Source: Saprospiraceae bacterium (GTDB lineage Bacteria > Bacteroidota > Bacteroidia > Chitinophagales > Saprospiraceae). Taken from it: a stretch of 64,000 nt of DNA. The number at the start of each line of letters is the position of its first letter. Position 1 is the stretch's first letter. The position numbers were made by a program, and so were the translations under genes. Positions 43,349-54,100 of this stretch are shown one piece after another. The notes under the pieces were generated by a model that made no database searches, was not told where the DNA came from, and saw only the letters and a list, made by a program, of their open reading frames with translations. The stretch spans positions 2,294,001-2,358,000 of the forward strand of contig JAWKLJ010000001.1 in the NCBI GenBank assembly GCA_041392805.1, given 5' to 3'.

Positions 43349-46039
43349 ATGATGAAATTTTTTACGACCACCTTGTGCCTTTTTCTTTTCATCTGTCCTA
43401 TGCTACATGCACAGCAACTATCACCCCAACCTATTGCAACAGATTTAACAGTTGTAGAGCGCCTCGTTTTACCCCAAATTGACAACACACAATTATATGA
43501 CCAGGAAATGAAAAACCGAAAAGCTGGTCAACTCCCCCATTTTGCCCATAAGTTTAAGGTAGAATACAATGCGGAATCTTCAGGAACCTGGGAATACCTG
43601 CAAAACGGCACGGCCGTTTGGCGACTCCGCATCATCTCCAAAGATGCTAAATCGCTCAATTTCGGTTTTGGTCAATACAAATTGTCACAACATGCCAAAT
43701 TAATCCTCTATACAGCAGATTACAAAGACCTCGTTGGGCCGCTCACCGTTGCGGACAATAAGGAGCACGAAAGATTGTGGACACCTGTTGTCCTTGGTGA
43801 TGACGTCATCATCGAAGTCCAGCTTCCTCAAGAAGAGGTCGCCGATTTCTTCTTAGAATTGACAGAAGTCAACCACGATTTTATGGGTATCAATAGCATG
43901 ATGACTACCTCGGCTTGTCATATCGATGTAGCCTGTGGAATGGCGAATGGCTTTCCCGAAATTGAGGCTTATAGAGATATGATCCAGGGCGTCGCCATGT
44001 ATACCCTAAATGGCGAGCGAACCTGTAGTGGTGTCCTTATCAGCAATACCAATCAGGATTGTCGCCCCTTTTTCCTTACCGCTAATCACTGCTCGATCAA
44101 TGAAGACAATGCCGCCAGTATTGTGGCCTACTGGAACTACGAAAACACTACTTGCCGTGAATTGGGTAGCGCAGCGAGTGGCGGCGAAGGAGATGGCGGC
44201 CTGTCAACCTTTAATACGGGGGCACAACTCCGCGCAAACACTGCTAAAACAGATATGGCGCTGATCGAATTTGACAATCCAGTACCTGCCGCCGCCAATG
44301 CTTTTTTTGCTGGATGGAACCTACAAACTAACATGCCGACAAAAGTGGTGGGCATTCACCACCCGCAAAGCATGGAAAAAAGGATTTCTTTTGAAAATGA
44401 TCCGTCGGTTTTCCAAGGAACAAATGGTGGCACAGCCGATGCAGCTGGCAATTTCCTTATCATTCCCGACTGGGATTTTGGAATTACTGAAGTAGGCTCC
44501 TCGGGTTCGCCCCTGTTTGACCAAGATGGTTTTGTCATTGGGCAATTATTTGGTGGACCCGTGTATGAAGATGTCGATTGTGCGGCAGGTGGTCAGGAGG
44601 ACTATTATGGATGGATCAATAAATCATGGGAAGGTGCGGGCACCCCTGATTCACGGTTAAAAGACTGGCTAGATCCTCAAGGTACAGGTGAGACTAAGCT
44701 CCCTGGTAAATACCAAACCGCTTGTCAAAGCTTAGCTGTCACAGATACCTATAAATCTGCTTGCGCCCTTGATGTTAATCAAATTAGTTATGATCTGACA
44801 GCTGGCTCAGGAGCGAACAATGTCATGCTCAGCGTCTTTGATGTACCTGGTGCGGCGGTAGCATCCCTTGGGGTTAGCACCTTACAATCGAATCAAAGTA
44901 CCACCGTAACCTTGTCTAATATAGGAGCCCTTTCAACCGGTATTTACAAATTTGGCGTAGAAGCCAATGTGGGAGGAGAAATAGCACAATATTTCCTATA
45001 TCTCGAATTATTGCAGGATGTTCCGGCAGTAGTTAGCTTGTCCCAACCCGCCAATGGCGCGGTTGATGCGCAACTTACCCAATCCTTGAGTTGGAATGCC
45101 ATTAGTAATATCAATGGATATGACGTTCAAATTGCCAAAGAAGAGGGTTTTCAAAACATTGTTTCGCAAGCCACCGGCCTGACAGCAACCAATTTCCTCC
45201 CTGGCATCATCTTAGACCAAGCGACTACCTATTACTGGAGGGTCCGCGGGGCCAATGCTTGCGGAACCGGAGAATGGTCGAATACTTTCTCTTTTACGAC
45301 ATTTGACAATGATTTCCAAGGTTGTATTACCCTGAATGCGATTGATTTACCCCTTACCATTGATGTTGCTGATTCGGGAAGCTATCCTTCCAAGATTAAT
45401 TTTCCTTTCGGTAGTGACGATGATGTGGTAGACAAAATAAGGATTACAGAAATCAAAGGCACGCATACCTGGGTCGGGGACCTTACCTTCACCTTAACCA
45501 GCCCTAAAGGAACAGTTGTCACCCTTATTGATGAAGAATGCTTTAACTCACAAAGCTTCAATATCAGCTTCGATGATTTAGCGGTGTTATCGCTAGATGA
45601 CTTGACTTGTCCTTATGAAAACGGAGATACTTATGCTCCACAGGATTCTCTCGCCAACTTTAAAGAAGAAAATCCAAATGGAGATTGGATACTCACCGTT
45701 ACTGATGGGGTGCCAGATGATGGGGGAACATTTGACAGTTGGACCATAGAAATCTGCTTAAAATCACTGAATGCCAATAGCGATCTAATCCCTGCGAGTA
45801 GCATCAATTTGTTCCCTAATCCTACGCGCAATAGTGTGTTTTTAAACGTTGATCACCAAATCAATGCAGCTAAGATAGGGGTGACGATTTTCAATTTGCA
45901 AGGCAGCCAGGTGATGGCAACCCAATTGGCCCCCTCCAATCGCACCGAATTGGATGTATCCAATCTTGCGAAAGGAATGTATATCGTTCAATTGCGATTT
46001 GAAGATCAGATGATTAATAAAAAATTGATTATCAATTAA
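43349..46039 (+). CDS. trypsin-like serine endopeptidase with P-domain and T9SS tail
   Basis: The 896-residue secreted protease has a signal peptide (MMKFFTTTLCLFLFICPMLHAQ) and a propeptide to about residue 180. A lysyl-endopeptidase-like S1 domain carries the triad His247 (FLTANHC), Asp302 (DMALIE) and Ser387 (GSSGSPLF). A fibronectin III-type module follows near residue 590, then a P-domain (proprotein convertase type, GTHTWVGDLTFTL). It ends in a T9SS type A sorting domain (LFPNPTRN to KKLIIN). It is therefore exported by T9SS, unlike the S8 enzymes. It follows the inhibitor gene by about 120 bases. Confidence 0.88.
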   Translation: MMKFFTTTLCLFLFICPMLHAQQLSPQPIATDLTVVERLVLPQIDNTQLYDQEMKNRKAGQLPHFAHKFKVEYNAESSGTWEYLQNGTAVWRLRIISKDAKSLNFGFGQYKLSQHAKLILYTADYKDLVGPLTVADNKEHERLWTPVVLGDDVIIEVQLPQEEVADFFLELTEVNHDFMGINSMMTTSACHIDVACGMANGFPEIEAYRDMIQGVAMYTLNGERTCSGVLISNTNQDCRPFFLTANHCSINEDNAASIVAYWNYENTTCRELGSAASGGEGDGGLSTFNTGAQLRANTAKTDMALIEFDNPVPAAANAFFAGWNLQTNMPTKVVGIHHPQSMEKRISFENDPSVFQGTNGGTADAAGNFLIIPDWDFGITEVGSSGSPLFDQDGFVIGQLFGGPVYEDVDCAAGGQEDYYGWINKSWEGAGTPDSRLKDWLDPQGTGETKLPGKYQTACQSLAVTDTYKSACALDVNQISYDLTAGSGANNVMLSVFDVPGAAVASLGVSTLQSNQSTTVTLSNIGALSTGIYKFGVEANVGGEIAQYFLYLELLQDVPAVVSLSQPANGAVDAQLTQSLSWNAISNINGYDVQIAKEEGFQNIVSQATGLTATNFLPGIILDQATTYYWRVRGANACGTGEWSNTFSFTTFDNDFQGCITLNAIDLPLTIDVADSGSYPSKINFPFGSDDDVVDKIRITEIKGTHTWVGDLTFTLTSPKGTVVTLIDEECFNSQSFNISFDDLAVLSLDDLTCPYENGDTYAPQDSLANFKEENPNGDWILTVTDGVPDDGGTFDSWTIEICLKSLNANSDLIPASSINLFPNPTRNSVFLNVDHQINAAKIGVTIFNLQGSQVMATQLAPSNRTELDVSNLAKGMYIVQLRFEDQMINKKLIIN

Positions 46040-46057
46040 AAAAACTTTAACACTAAG

Positions 46058-46132
46058 CACCCGTCTAAGCTTGGACAAAATAGGACTACCTCCGGTAGTC
46101 CTATTTCATCACGCTGCCTCGTCCAGCCTTAG
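46058..46132. repeat. dispersed repeat, minus-oriented copy with perfect hairpin
   Basis: This is the inverted counterpart of 34565-34712 without the insertion. Its centre is a 13-bp perfect palindrome: AAATAGGACTACC (46078-46090), three bases, then GGTAGTCCTATTT (46094-46106). It lies 18 bases after the trypsin-like gene and could end its transcript. The rest of 46040-46417 holds CGACTTCC-rich inverted sequence (about 46204-46290) and a lone TTCTCTGACC half-arm near 46370. Confidence 0.65.
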
Positions 46133-46417
46133 AAGGGGTGCCTTAACGCTTGTTTGGAGATTTAGATTATTGACGCTTTTGGTAATCCTCCGTTTTCTAG
46201 GTTAAAAGCGAAAAAAATCGGAAGTCGGAAGTGGGAAAATTGCTCTACTGAGCCTTTCCGCCTTCCGATTTCCGACTTCCCACTTCACTTTCCGCCTTCA
46301 AAACTGTAGATATCAAAAGTCCAGTTGGAGATTATGGCTAGCAATAAAAGTGCACTATTTTTGTAGTTCTCTGACCATTTTTGTTGGTATGAATGTTCAT
46401 TTTTAAAAATCATAGAC

Positions 46418-48079
46418 ATGTCTGCGAAAAAAAATCATACGGTTTACTTTTGGCTAATCATGCCTGCCTACATATGCACTAAAACAACCTTCAAACAAGT
46501 GTTAATCTTTTTTCTTTTCCTATGCTTTTTGGTTTCAACCGCTCAATCCCAATCCTACCCAACGGGTTTGCTGCTGGATGACGAGGACTATGAATCACAA
46601 ACTTTCACCTCCACCAATATTCAATTCGATGGCTCTAAGGCATTGACCCGCCGGGTAGACTTGGAGCCTTATTGTCCCGAAGTCAGACACCAGGGCGAAA
46701 TTTCGTCTTGCGTTGGCTGGTCAAGCGGCTATGCAGCATTGACCATAGAGCGGGCGATTGCGAATGGCTGGACCAACAAGCAGCAAATTACAGAGAATGC
46801 TAATTCGGCGCTTTTCGTTTTTAACCAAGTACAAAAAATTGACTGCGACAATGGCATTGTCATTTCTAAAGCGCTGCAAGTATTGCAAGAAAGAGGAAAT
46901 TGCCTGGCAAGAGAATTTGACTTTGATGTCAACGATTGTTCAAGAGAAGCTTCCCAGACACATTTTTCTAGTGCCCGACAATACCAAATCAGCGACTACA
47001 TCCCTCTGTTTAAACCGGACGCCCCAGTCGAAGAAAAAACGCAAATGCTCAAAAGAGTATTGGCCCAAAATAAACCCGTCATTGTAGGGATGAGAATTTT
47101 GCAAAATTTCCTGACCATTCAGGAGGGAGATGATAACTGGTGGCCTACCATTGGCAATAAAACCCCGGCAGGAGGGCACGCTATGGTCGTCATCGGATTT
47201 GATGATGATAAATTTAAAAGCCCTAATCCTGATCCCAATATGGCAGGGGCTTTTAAGCTCATGAATAGTTGGGGGAAAAATTGGGGCGATCGGGGATTCA
47301 TTTGGGTTCGATATGCCCATTTTGCCGAATACTGCCGTTATGCCTTTGCCATTATGCTGAAAAATGGTGAACCTATCAATCTGGAGGAGGACCCAGAATC
47401 ACTGACTGTAGACACGGAACAGCCAACCACTCAAAGCAATCCCAATATTACTAGCGAAAACCCAAACCTGGCTACGACTACTTCTCGAAAATTATTGAGC
47501 CTTTCTGGCTCCTTTGGTTTCCAACAATTTACGGGAGAATGGTATAACAACAAGCCGGTCTTCGAAGAAGCAAAAGTACAACTCAACAATGGCTATTATA
47601 CCCTAGAAGGAACCCCTAAAACTGGCGATAAATTTCAATTATATGCCAAAAATGGTTTCGACAATGGTTATATTTACGTCTTCAGCGTCGATGCAGTCGG
47701 TAAAACGGAAGTTCATTTCCCCAAAACCCAAGCCAACAACGTAAAAATACAAAGCAGAGAATCGGCCATGGTAATGAGTGGTGGGGCGCAATTGAATATC
47801 CCAGGAGGCAATAGGGTACTAACCCTAACCCAACCAGGTGACGACTATTTGGTTGTGCTGTTTTCTACGCAGAAAATCACACAAGACATTCAGGTTTTTT
47901 GTGATATGCTATTATCTGATACACATGCTTTAGTTCAGTCCATTTATGATAAACTTGGCGAATGGATGGTTACACCTACTGATGTGACTTACGCTAAAAA
48001 GGAAATGGGCTTTGAAGTCAGTACCCGTAGCGATGGAAAAATCGTACCCCTTATCCTAAAAGTTAACGTCTCAGAATAA
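46418..48079 (+). CDS. papain-like cysteine protease with DUF4384-like domain
   Basis: The 553-residue exported protein has a hydrophobic signal at about residues 27-45. A C1 papain-like domain carries the oxyanion Gln92 and Cys98 (HQGEISSCVGWSSG), His254 (GGHAMVVIGFD) and Asn283 (LMNSWGKNWG). The C-terminal part (about residues 365-553) has FQLYAKNGFDNGYIYVFSVD and later LTQPGDDYLVVLFS, resembling DUF4384, a sensor or ligand domain often paired with caspase-type proteins. It ends 7 bases before the caspase gene, so the two are one operon. All catalytic residues are intact. Confidence 0.85.
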   Translation: MSAKKNHTVYFWLIMPAYICTKTTFKQVLIFFLFLCFLVSTAQSQSYPTGLLLDDEDYESQTFTSTNIQFDGSKALTRRVDLEPYCPEVRHQGEISSCVGWSSGYAALTIERAIANGWTNKQQITENANSALFVFNQVQKIDCDNGIVISKALQVLQERGNCLAREFDFDVNDCSREASQTHFSSARQYQISDYIPLFKPDAPVEEKTQMLKRVLAQNKPVIVGMRILQNFLTIQEGDDNWWPTIGNKTPAGGHAMVVIGFDDDKFKSPNPDPNMAGAFKLMNSWGKNWGDRGFIWVRYAHFAEYCRYAFAIMLKNGEPINLEEDPESLTVDTEQPTTQSNPNITSENPNLATTTSRKLLSLSGSFGFQQFTGEWYNNKPVFEEAKVQLNNGYYTLEGTPKTGDKFQLYAKNGFDNGYIYVFSVDAVGKTEVHFPKTQANNVKIQSRESAMVMSGGAQLNIPGGNRVLTLTQPGDDYLVVLFSTQKITQDIQVFCDMLLSDTHALVQSIYDKLGEWMVTPTDVTYAKKEMGFEVSTRSDGKIVPLILKVNVSE

Positions 48080-48086
48080 ATCCAAT

Positions 48087-51077
48087 ATGAAACACCTTCT
48101 CTTAATTCTAATTACTTTTCCCTTATTGCTGAGTGCACAACAACCCAATGAGACCCCGCTCTGGACAGATATTATTGGGGTTAATTCCTCCAATGTATTA
48201 ACCAAAGTAATAGAGGCGACAAATGGTAACGTAGTCGCTGTTGGAGAAATTCAAAACAGTGGCAAGGATGGTCTTTTTGTCGTTTACGACTTTAGTAACG
48301 GCACCCAACTAGCAAAGGTAGCTTACGGGGACCGGAAAGATGATGTCCTGCAATCCATCGTACAAACGGCAGATGGCCATTTTATTTTGGTAGGCTACAC
48401 GGCGTCCTTTGGTAGTAAATCCAAAGGGTGGTTGATCAAAGTAGATGAAAAAGGGAATGCCCTTTGGGAAAAAACGCCAGGAAAAGGCCAGGACAACAGC
48501 TTGTACGAATTGGTTTTACTTAGTGATCACACCCTCGTTGCCAGTGGTATTTCCGACGGGGTATTGTGGATGATAGGCTTCGACCAAGATGGGAATATTA
48601 AATGGGATAAAACATTCCCTGATGTCCCGATGCAAAACCTGGAAGGGATGAAATGCAATAATAAAAATGAGCTTTTCCTAACAGGCAATACCCTTAAATC
48701 GGGAGACACTGAAAAAGATAATGCCTATGTTTTAAAGACCGATGCCAATGGCAAAAAAATATGGGGACATGAATATGGGGAAAGGGGTTGGGAAGAAGCC
48801 AAAGACCTCATTATCACCCAAGATGGCAACCTGGCGGTCATTGGCAATACCATTAATGGTGGTTTTGGTAAAATTGACATGTGGCTGGTCAAAATCAACG
48901 CATTGTCAGGCACCCAACTGTGGGCCCAGGCTTTTGGTGGACGCGAGGACGACTATGCGCATGCCGTCTTGGAAACCTTTGATGGCGAATTTATTATTAT
49001 TGGAAAAACCCTCTCCCATGAAAGAGGCGCCAGAGATACGAATGCCCGGCTGGTGGGCGTGGGCAGAGGAGGCGACCGGCAATGGGAAATTAATCCCGGC
49101 AAAGAACGCGATGACGAAGGCCGCGACATTATACAATTACACGATGAAAGTATTCTGTTTGTAGGAAGTACCAACCAAAAAGAAAATGGTGCCTGGATTA
49201 CCAAATATGCTTCAATGAAACAAGCCGTGCTCATTAGCGCCAAGGGCGACCTAAACATCGCACGCACCAAATTCTGGCTTAATACCAACGATGGCTACCT
49301 GCAACCCAATATGCGTTCCTATGTCTCTTTTACTCTAACCAATCAGGAGGCTTTCAACCTGGATAATGTTAGTGTAAGATTAATTGACCAAAACCAAAAC
49401 AAAGAAATCACCTACTGGCCAAATACTTACATCGGCCCGCTCAAAAGAGGGGAAACTAAAGAAATAAAAATTCCGGTATCGGCTAAAACCATCGCCGAAA
49501 CAGCAGATAATACTTTTGGTGTCAGCATCCTCTCCAACAACCAGGAAATATCAACTTTCAACGAAATCATAAAAACTAAAAACCCACGCCCGGCTACCCT
49601 CGTGATCGCTAGAGAAATCGTACGCACAGAGGGAAGCAGTGAGTTTAGCCCCAGAAGCATCACCGTGGAAATAGAAAATACAGGTGACCAGACCGCCATC
49701 GGCGGCCGCCTGATATTTAATGTACCTGAAGGCATACAAATATTGGGCAACAAGGAGATGGCCATCGGTGAAATACTTCCTCGGGCAAACAAACAACTCA
49801 ACCTGAGAATTCAGAAAAAAGCACTCCACGACAAGACGGAGGCCCAAATAGAATGTGTGATTGAAGATGCGAAGGGACAACGAACCAGGAAAAACATCAC
49901 TGTCAACTTTGATGTGTATGTCACTTCTGATGGCTTTGAAGACATCCTCTTCACTACGCCCAACGAAGCGAAGATTAATATTAAACGGATCCCTGCTGAC
50001 CAACCTTTCTTTAAGATAGAAGCGACCATTAGTACCGCCCAAGGCAACCTAAAACCAGAGGACGCCACCGTGAGAATCAATGGGAAATCCCCAGATGCTT
50101 CCAAGATGGACGAAGAGGACCTCAAGCCGCCAACAAAAGTCGGAAATAAACTCAGGTATGCCTATGAAAACCTCATTCCACTGGAGGAAGGGGAAAACCA
50201 TATCACGATAGAATTTAAAACGGATAATGGTATTTTACAGTCTCGGGAATTGGTGGTCACCTATACGCCTAAAAAAGCCAACTTACACGTGTTATCCATT
50301 GGTATCCCCCACAAGGACCTCAAATTTACAGCTAATGATGCCCGCGATTTTGCCGCCATGTTCGACAACCAGGCAGGCAAGGATAAAGCGTATGAAAAAG
50401 CCTTTATCAACTCCCTCTACTTGCCTGAGCAAACGCGTAAAACGCCAATTTATGCGGCTTTTGCGGATCTTCGGCAACGCTATGGCAATGATAATCGGGA
50501 GGATAAAATAAGTGATGGGGACGTGCTCATTGTATTTGTTTCTTCTCACGGAAAGGAGGACAATGGCGCCTTCAAAATCCTGGCCTCTGATTATGATCTC
50601 TACCCTACAGCAGCCATGATCGATTACCAAAAAGAAATACTCGATATCCTGGATGGAATCAAATGCAAAAAATTCATCTTTATCGATGCTTGCCATAGTG
50701 GCGCCGCAGAAGGTGGCAGGGAATCATCCCTTCAGGTACGTCGGGCTTTGGAGAAAATCAACAATGCGTACCCGGGCATGAATGTGGTTACTTCCAGCCA
50801 ACAAGATCAACTGTCTTATGAAGACGATAGCTGGCAAAATGGCGCCTTCACCGAGGCAACCATCGAAGCCTTTAAAAATACCCTTTGTACGGATGATAAT
50901 GGTTCCTACCTCGCCGATGAAGATGCTGACAAGAATATTTCCTTCGATGAATTGTTCAATTTCCTTAAAAAACGGGTGCGTAGCCTGGTAAAATCAGTCA
51001 AAGGGAAAGAACAAATGCCTAAGAAAAACGAAAATGAAAGTGGTGGAGATTTTCCTATCTTCATCCTCCACGAATAA
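48087..51077 (+). CDS. caspase family protein with N-terminal propeller-like repeats
   Basis: A 996-residue secreted protein. The signal peptide ends LLLSAQ. Repeats of about 45 residues in the first 370 (such as DGHFILVGYTAS, DGNLAVIGNTI, DGEFIIIGKTL) form a propeller-like sensor. Beta-sandwich modules fill the middle, and a C14 caspase domain starts near residue 730 (LHVLSIGIPHKDLKF). The dyad is intact: His821 in VSSHGKEDN and Cys869 in IDACHSGA. It follows the papain-like gene by 7 bases. Two proteases of different clans in one transcript suggest a cascade, which is inference. Confidence 0.87.
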   Translation: MKHLLLILITFPLLLSAQQPNETPLWTDIIGVNSSNVLTKVIEATNGNVVAVGEIQNSGKDGLFVVYDFSNGTQLAKVAYGDRKDDVLQSIVQTADGHFILVGYTASFGSKSKGWLIKVDEKGNALWEKTPGKGQDNSLYELVLLSDHTLVASGISDGVLWMIGFDQDGNIKWDKTFPDVPMQNLEGMKCNNKNELFLTGNTLKSGDTEKDNAYVLKTDANGKKIWGHEYGERGWEEAKDLIITQDGNLAVIGNTINGGFGKIDMWLVKINALSGTQLWAQAFGGREDDYAHAVLETFDGEFIIIGKTLSHERGARDTNARLVGVGRGGDRQWEINPGKERDDEGRDIIQLHDESILFVGSTNQKENGAWITKYASMKQAVLISAKGDLNIARTKFWLNTNDGYLQPNMRSYVSFTLTNQEAFNLDNVSVRLIDQNQNKEITYWPNTYIGPLKRGETKEIKIPVSAKTIAETADNTFGVSILSNNQEISTFNEIIKTKNPRPATLVIAREIVRTEGSSEFSPRSITVEIENTGDQTAIGGRLIFNVPEGIQILGNKEMAIGEILPRANKQLNLRIQKKALHDKTEAQIECVIEDAKGQRTRKNITVNFDVYVTSDGFEDILFTTPNEAKINIKRIPADQPFFKIEATISTAQGNLKPEDATVRINGKSPDASKMDEEDLKPPTKVGNKLRYAYENLIPLEEGENHITIEFKTDNGILQSRELVVTYTPKKANLHVLSIGIPHKDLKFTANDARDFAAMFDNQAGKDKAYEKAFINSLYLPEQTRKTPIYAAFADLRQRYGNDNREDKISDGDVLIVFVSSHGKEDNGAFKILASDYDLYPTAAMIDYQKEILDILDGIKCKKFIFIDACHSGAAEGGRESSLQVRRALEKINNAYPGMNVVTSSQQDQLSYEDDSWQNGAFTEATIEAFKNTLCTDDNGSYLADEDADKNISFDELFNFLKKRVRSLVKSVKGKEQMPKKNENESGGDFPIFILHE

Positions 51078-51174
51078 GCTCCAGTAGTAGGGAATGGGCA
51101 AGCAACTAAGCTTGCTCATTCCCGACATCAATAAAACTACACCCTTAATCCCAAATCTCTCAACCAAAAGTCTC

Positions 51175-54100
51175 ATGCTAAACTTACGCCTGTTTCTCTC
51201 CTTTATCTTATTGGCTATTGTTCCTATTTATTTGTTCGCACAACCCACTGGTTGTAATGTTGGCTTTGATCGCTTTAGCGCCGTAACTAGCGAAAGCTTT
51301 CGCGCTGGCAGCCAGTATGCGGACGCTGATAACGATGGTGATCTCGATTTTTTTGCCTTTAGACCCAGAGTTACCGGAGAATTCCCTTCTCCCCCTCAAA
51401 TCAGGTTATTTCGGAATAACGGAACTAGCTTTAGCTTTTTTTTAAATATTGTGGCAGATCGTTTTGACATTGCCGATATCAATGGCGATGGTCGCCTCGA
51501 CTTGGTCGCCATCGATCCAGATATAGGGAATTCCCTCCGACTTCATATCAATACGGGAACTTCTTTTAGTCCTATCACCATTTATACTGCTCCCACTAAT
51601 GTTGTATTTGAAGGGGCTCCACAATTCGTTGACTATGACAATGACGGCGACCTGGATATTAGTTGTGGCATATTCAGAAGGTCAAATGGGGCCGTTTTTA
51701 TCCTGGAAAATGATGGTCAACAAAACTTTACCCAAAAAACTTATTTTGGTATAACAGGCACCGGCCTTGATAGGGTAAAAGACGTCAAATGGGGGGATAT
51801 TGACAATGATGGGGACCAGGATTGCTTTGGATTATTTGCGGGGCTTGACGCAGCAGGGGCCATTAGGACCTTTCCCGATATTTATTTGAATAGAGGCGAT
51901 GGAACCTTCAATAGTGCTAGTGCAACCCCTCCTTCTGCAGATTTTAGTCTATTAGAAGACTTTGACAATGATGGGACAGTTGATATGATTGTATGGGGAA
52001 ATGGAACGGGATCAAGCCTCACCGGAAATAGTTTTCGGTTTTACCGAGGGGGTAGTTCAGGTACGGCGGGTTTCGTTGGTAGTACCTCGGTTGGCACCAA
52101 CCAGCATATCCTTGAGATTAATACCTTTGACTACGACAACAATGGTTTCCTCGACTTATTCGTCTATTCTTATGATGGCCAAACTTTTGCTACCCGGCAA
52201 ACTATTTTCCGAAATACCAATGGCAACTTTTCTTTTTGGAATACCCAAACCAACTCAATCTACAGTGCCCCCTTTTATGTGGATTACAATAAAGACAATG
52301 TAGCAGATTATTCAGAATACCTGATTACCACTAATTCCAGAATTGAATTTTTTCGTGGGAATGGCCCCCAGTCAACTTGCCCGACCAACTCGCGGCCCAA
52401 AGCACCTGCCAGTCTCAATGCTTCCGTCGATGGCAACAATGTTACCTTGTCCTGGCAGGGATCTGATGCTGATCAAGCCTCCGCCGCTTTAACCTATGAA
52501 ATTTACTTAGCTAACCAAACAACAGGGCAGGTTATTTTTGCCCCTAGTTCTGATCAAAGCACTGGTATTAGAAAAATTGCAGCCCCAGGCAGGCATGGCA
52601 GCAAAGGTAGCTGGACCTTCCGCAATCTCCCTAATGGAAACTATGCCTGGCGCGTGCAGGCCATCGATCATTTTTATAGTGGCAGCTTTTGGAGTTTTGG
52701 CGACTTTCAAATCGGTCAGGCAGGTTGTCCTGATTATCTCCCCGGCACCACCGTCGAAGGTGGATTTAGCAAGGAATCTAAATGGGGAGATTATGATAAT
52801 GATGGCGATAAAGACCTCTTCATCATTCATGACAATGGAGACAACGCACCTCATTTGCACCTTATTCAAAATGACAATGGAAACCTGGTCACCGCCGACC
52901 CCTGGAATGAAAACGAGATCCAAGTCAATCATTTTGACCTGGGCGATGCCGATAATGACGGAGACATCGATATCCTATTTGTAGATAATGTCGCCATGTA
53001 TGTCTTGGTCAACGAAAATGGTTCCTTTGGTCGCAAAGATATTTATAGCTCAGTGGAAGGCTGGACCAGCTCCAGGCCAGAATGGATCGATTATGATAAT
53101 GACGGGGACCTCGACATCGTGCACTTCCAACGGGTTTTCTTCACGCAATTTAATGGCCTGGCTTTTTATGAAAACAAAGGCGATTTTCAGTTTGAATCCA
53201 ATTATACTTTCCCCATCGCTAATAATCGGGTGCTTGATCTTAGGGTGGCCGACTTTGACCGAGATGGCGATGTAGACATCATCACAGAAGAGAGCAACCC
53301 AAATATCGCTGATCTACCCCGTGAGCTTAAACTTTACCTCAATGACGGCGGGCCGTTTATCCCTGGACCAACAGTGGGTGTAACAGGACAGGGGATTGGT
53401 GGCTTTGACATCGGCGACTTTGACAATGACGGGGACCTCGATGTTATTGGTTCTGGTCGTTTTCAATTCGGTGCCTCTACCCGCCTCTATCAAAATAATA
53501 ACCTGGATTTTGTTGAAATAATTATACAAGATGATGGCTTTGGGCATGTCCGACTGGGCGACTACAATAATGACGGCTTTCTCGACCTTGCAGCCAGTAC
53601 TTACGAATATTCCTCAAGCCCTGCCAATCCTAATTTTGTGCAATTCACCCAGCTATTTCAAAATACGGGCGGCACCTCCCTCCTACCCGAAAATATAAAC
53701 TTTACCGTACCCGGGTTCCAGTTTTTAAAAGTGGGCGTCCTTCCAGAATGGGTTGATTTTAATAACGATGGTATCCTTGATATTTATCACCATTTTTTTG
53801 CGACTTATAATGAGAGTAATACGGAAGTTGTTTTTAATGATGTAGGATTATTGCACATCAACAAATCCAGCTGCCTACCCAATACCCCGCCCAATCCGCC
53901 AACGGGGTTGAATGTCGACATCAATGGCAGCAACGTTGTTCTTTCCTGGAAAGAAGCCTTTGACCCTGAACAAACGCCCCCTTCCTTGAGCTATAAGGTC
54001 TTTCTTTATGACAGCCAGGGAAAAATCATCGTACAACCTCATGCCAATCCAGATAAAGGCTATCGCCAGCTAACAGAAATGGGCAATCAGTTTCAAAATA

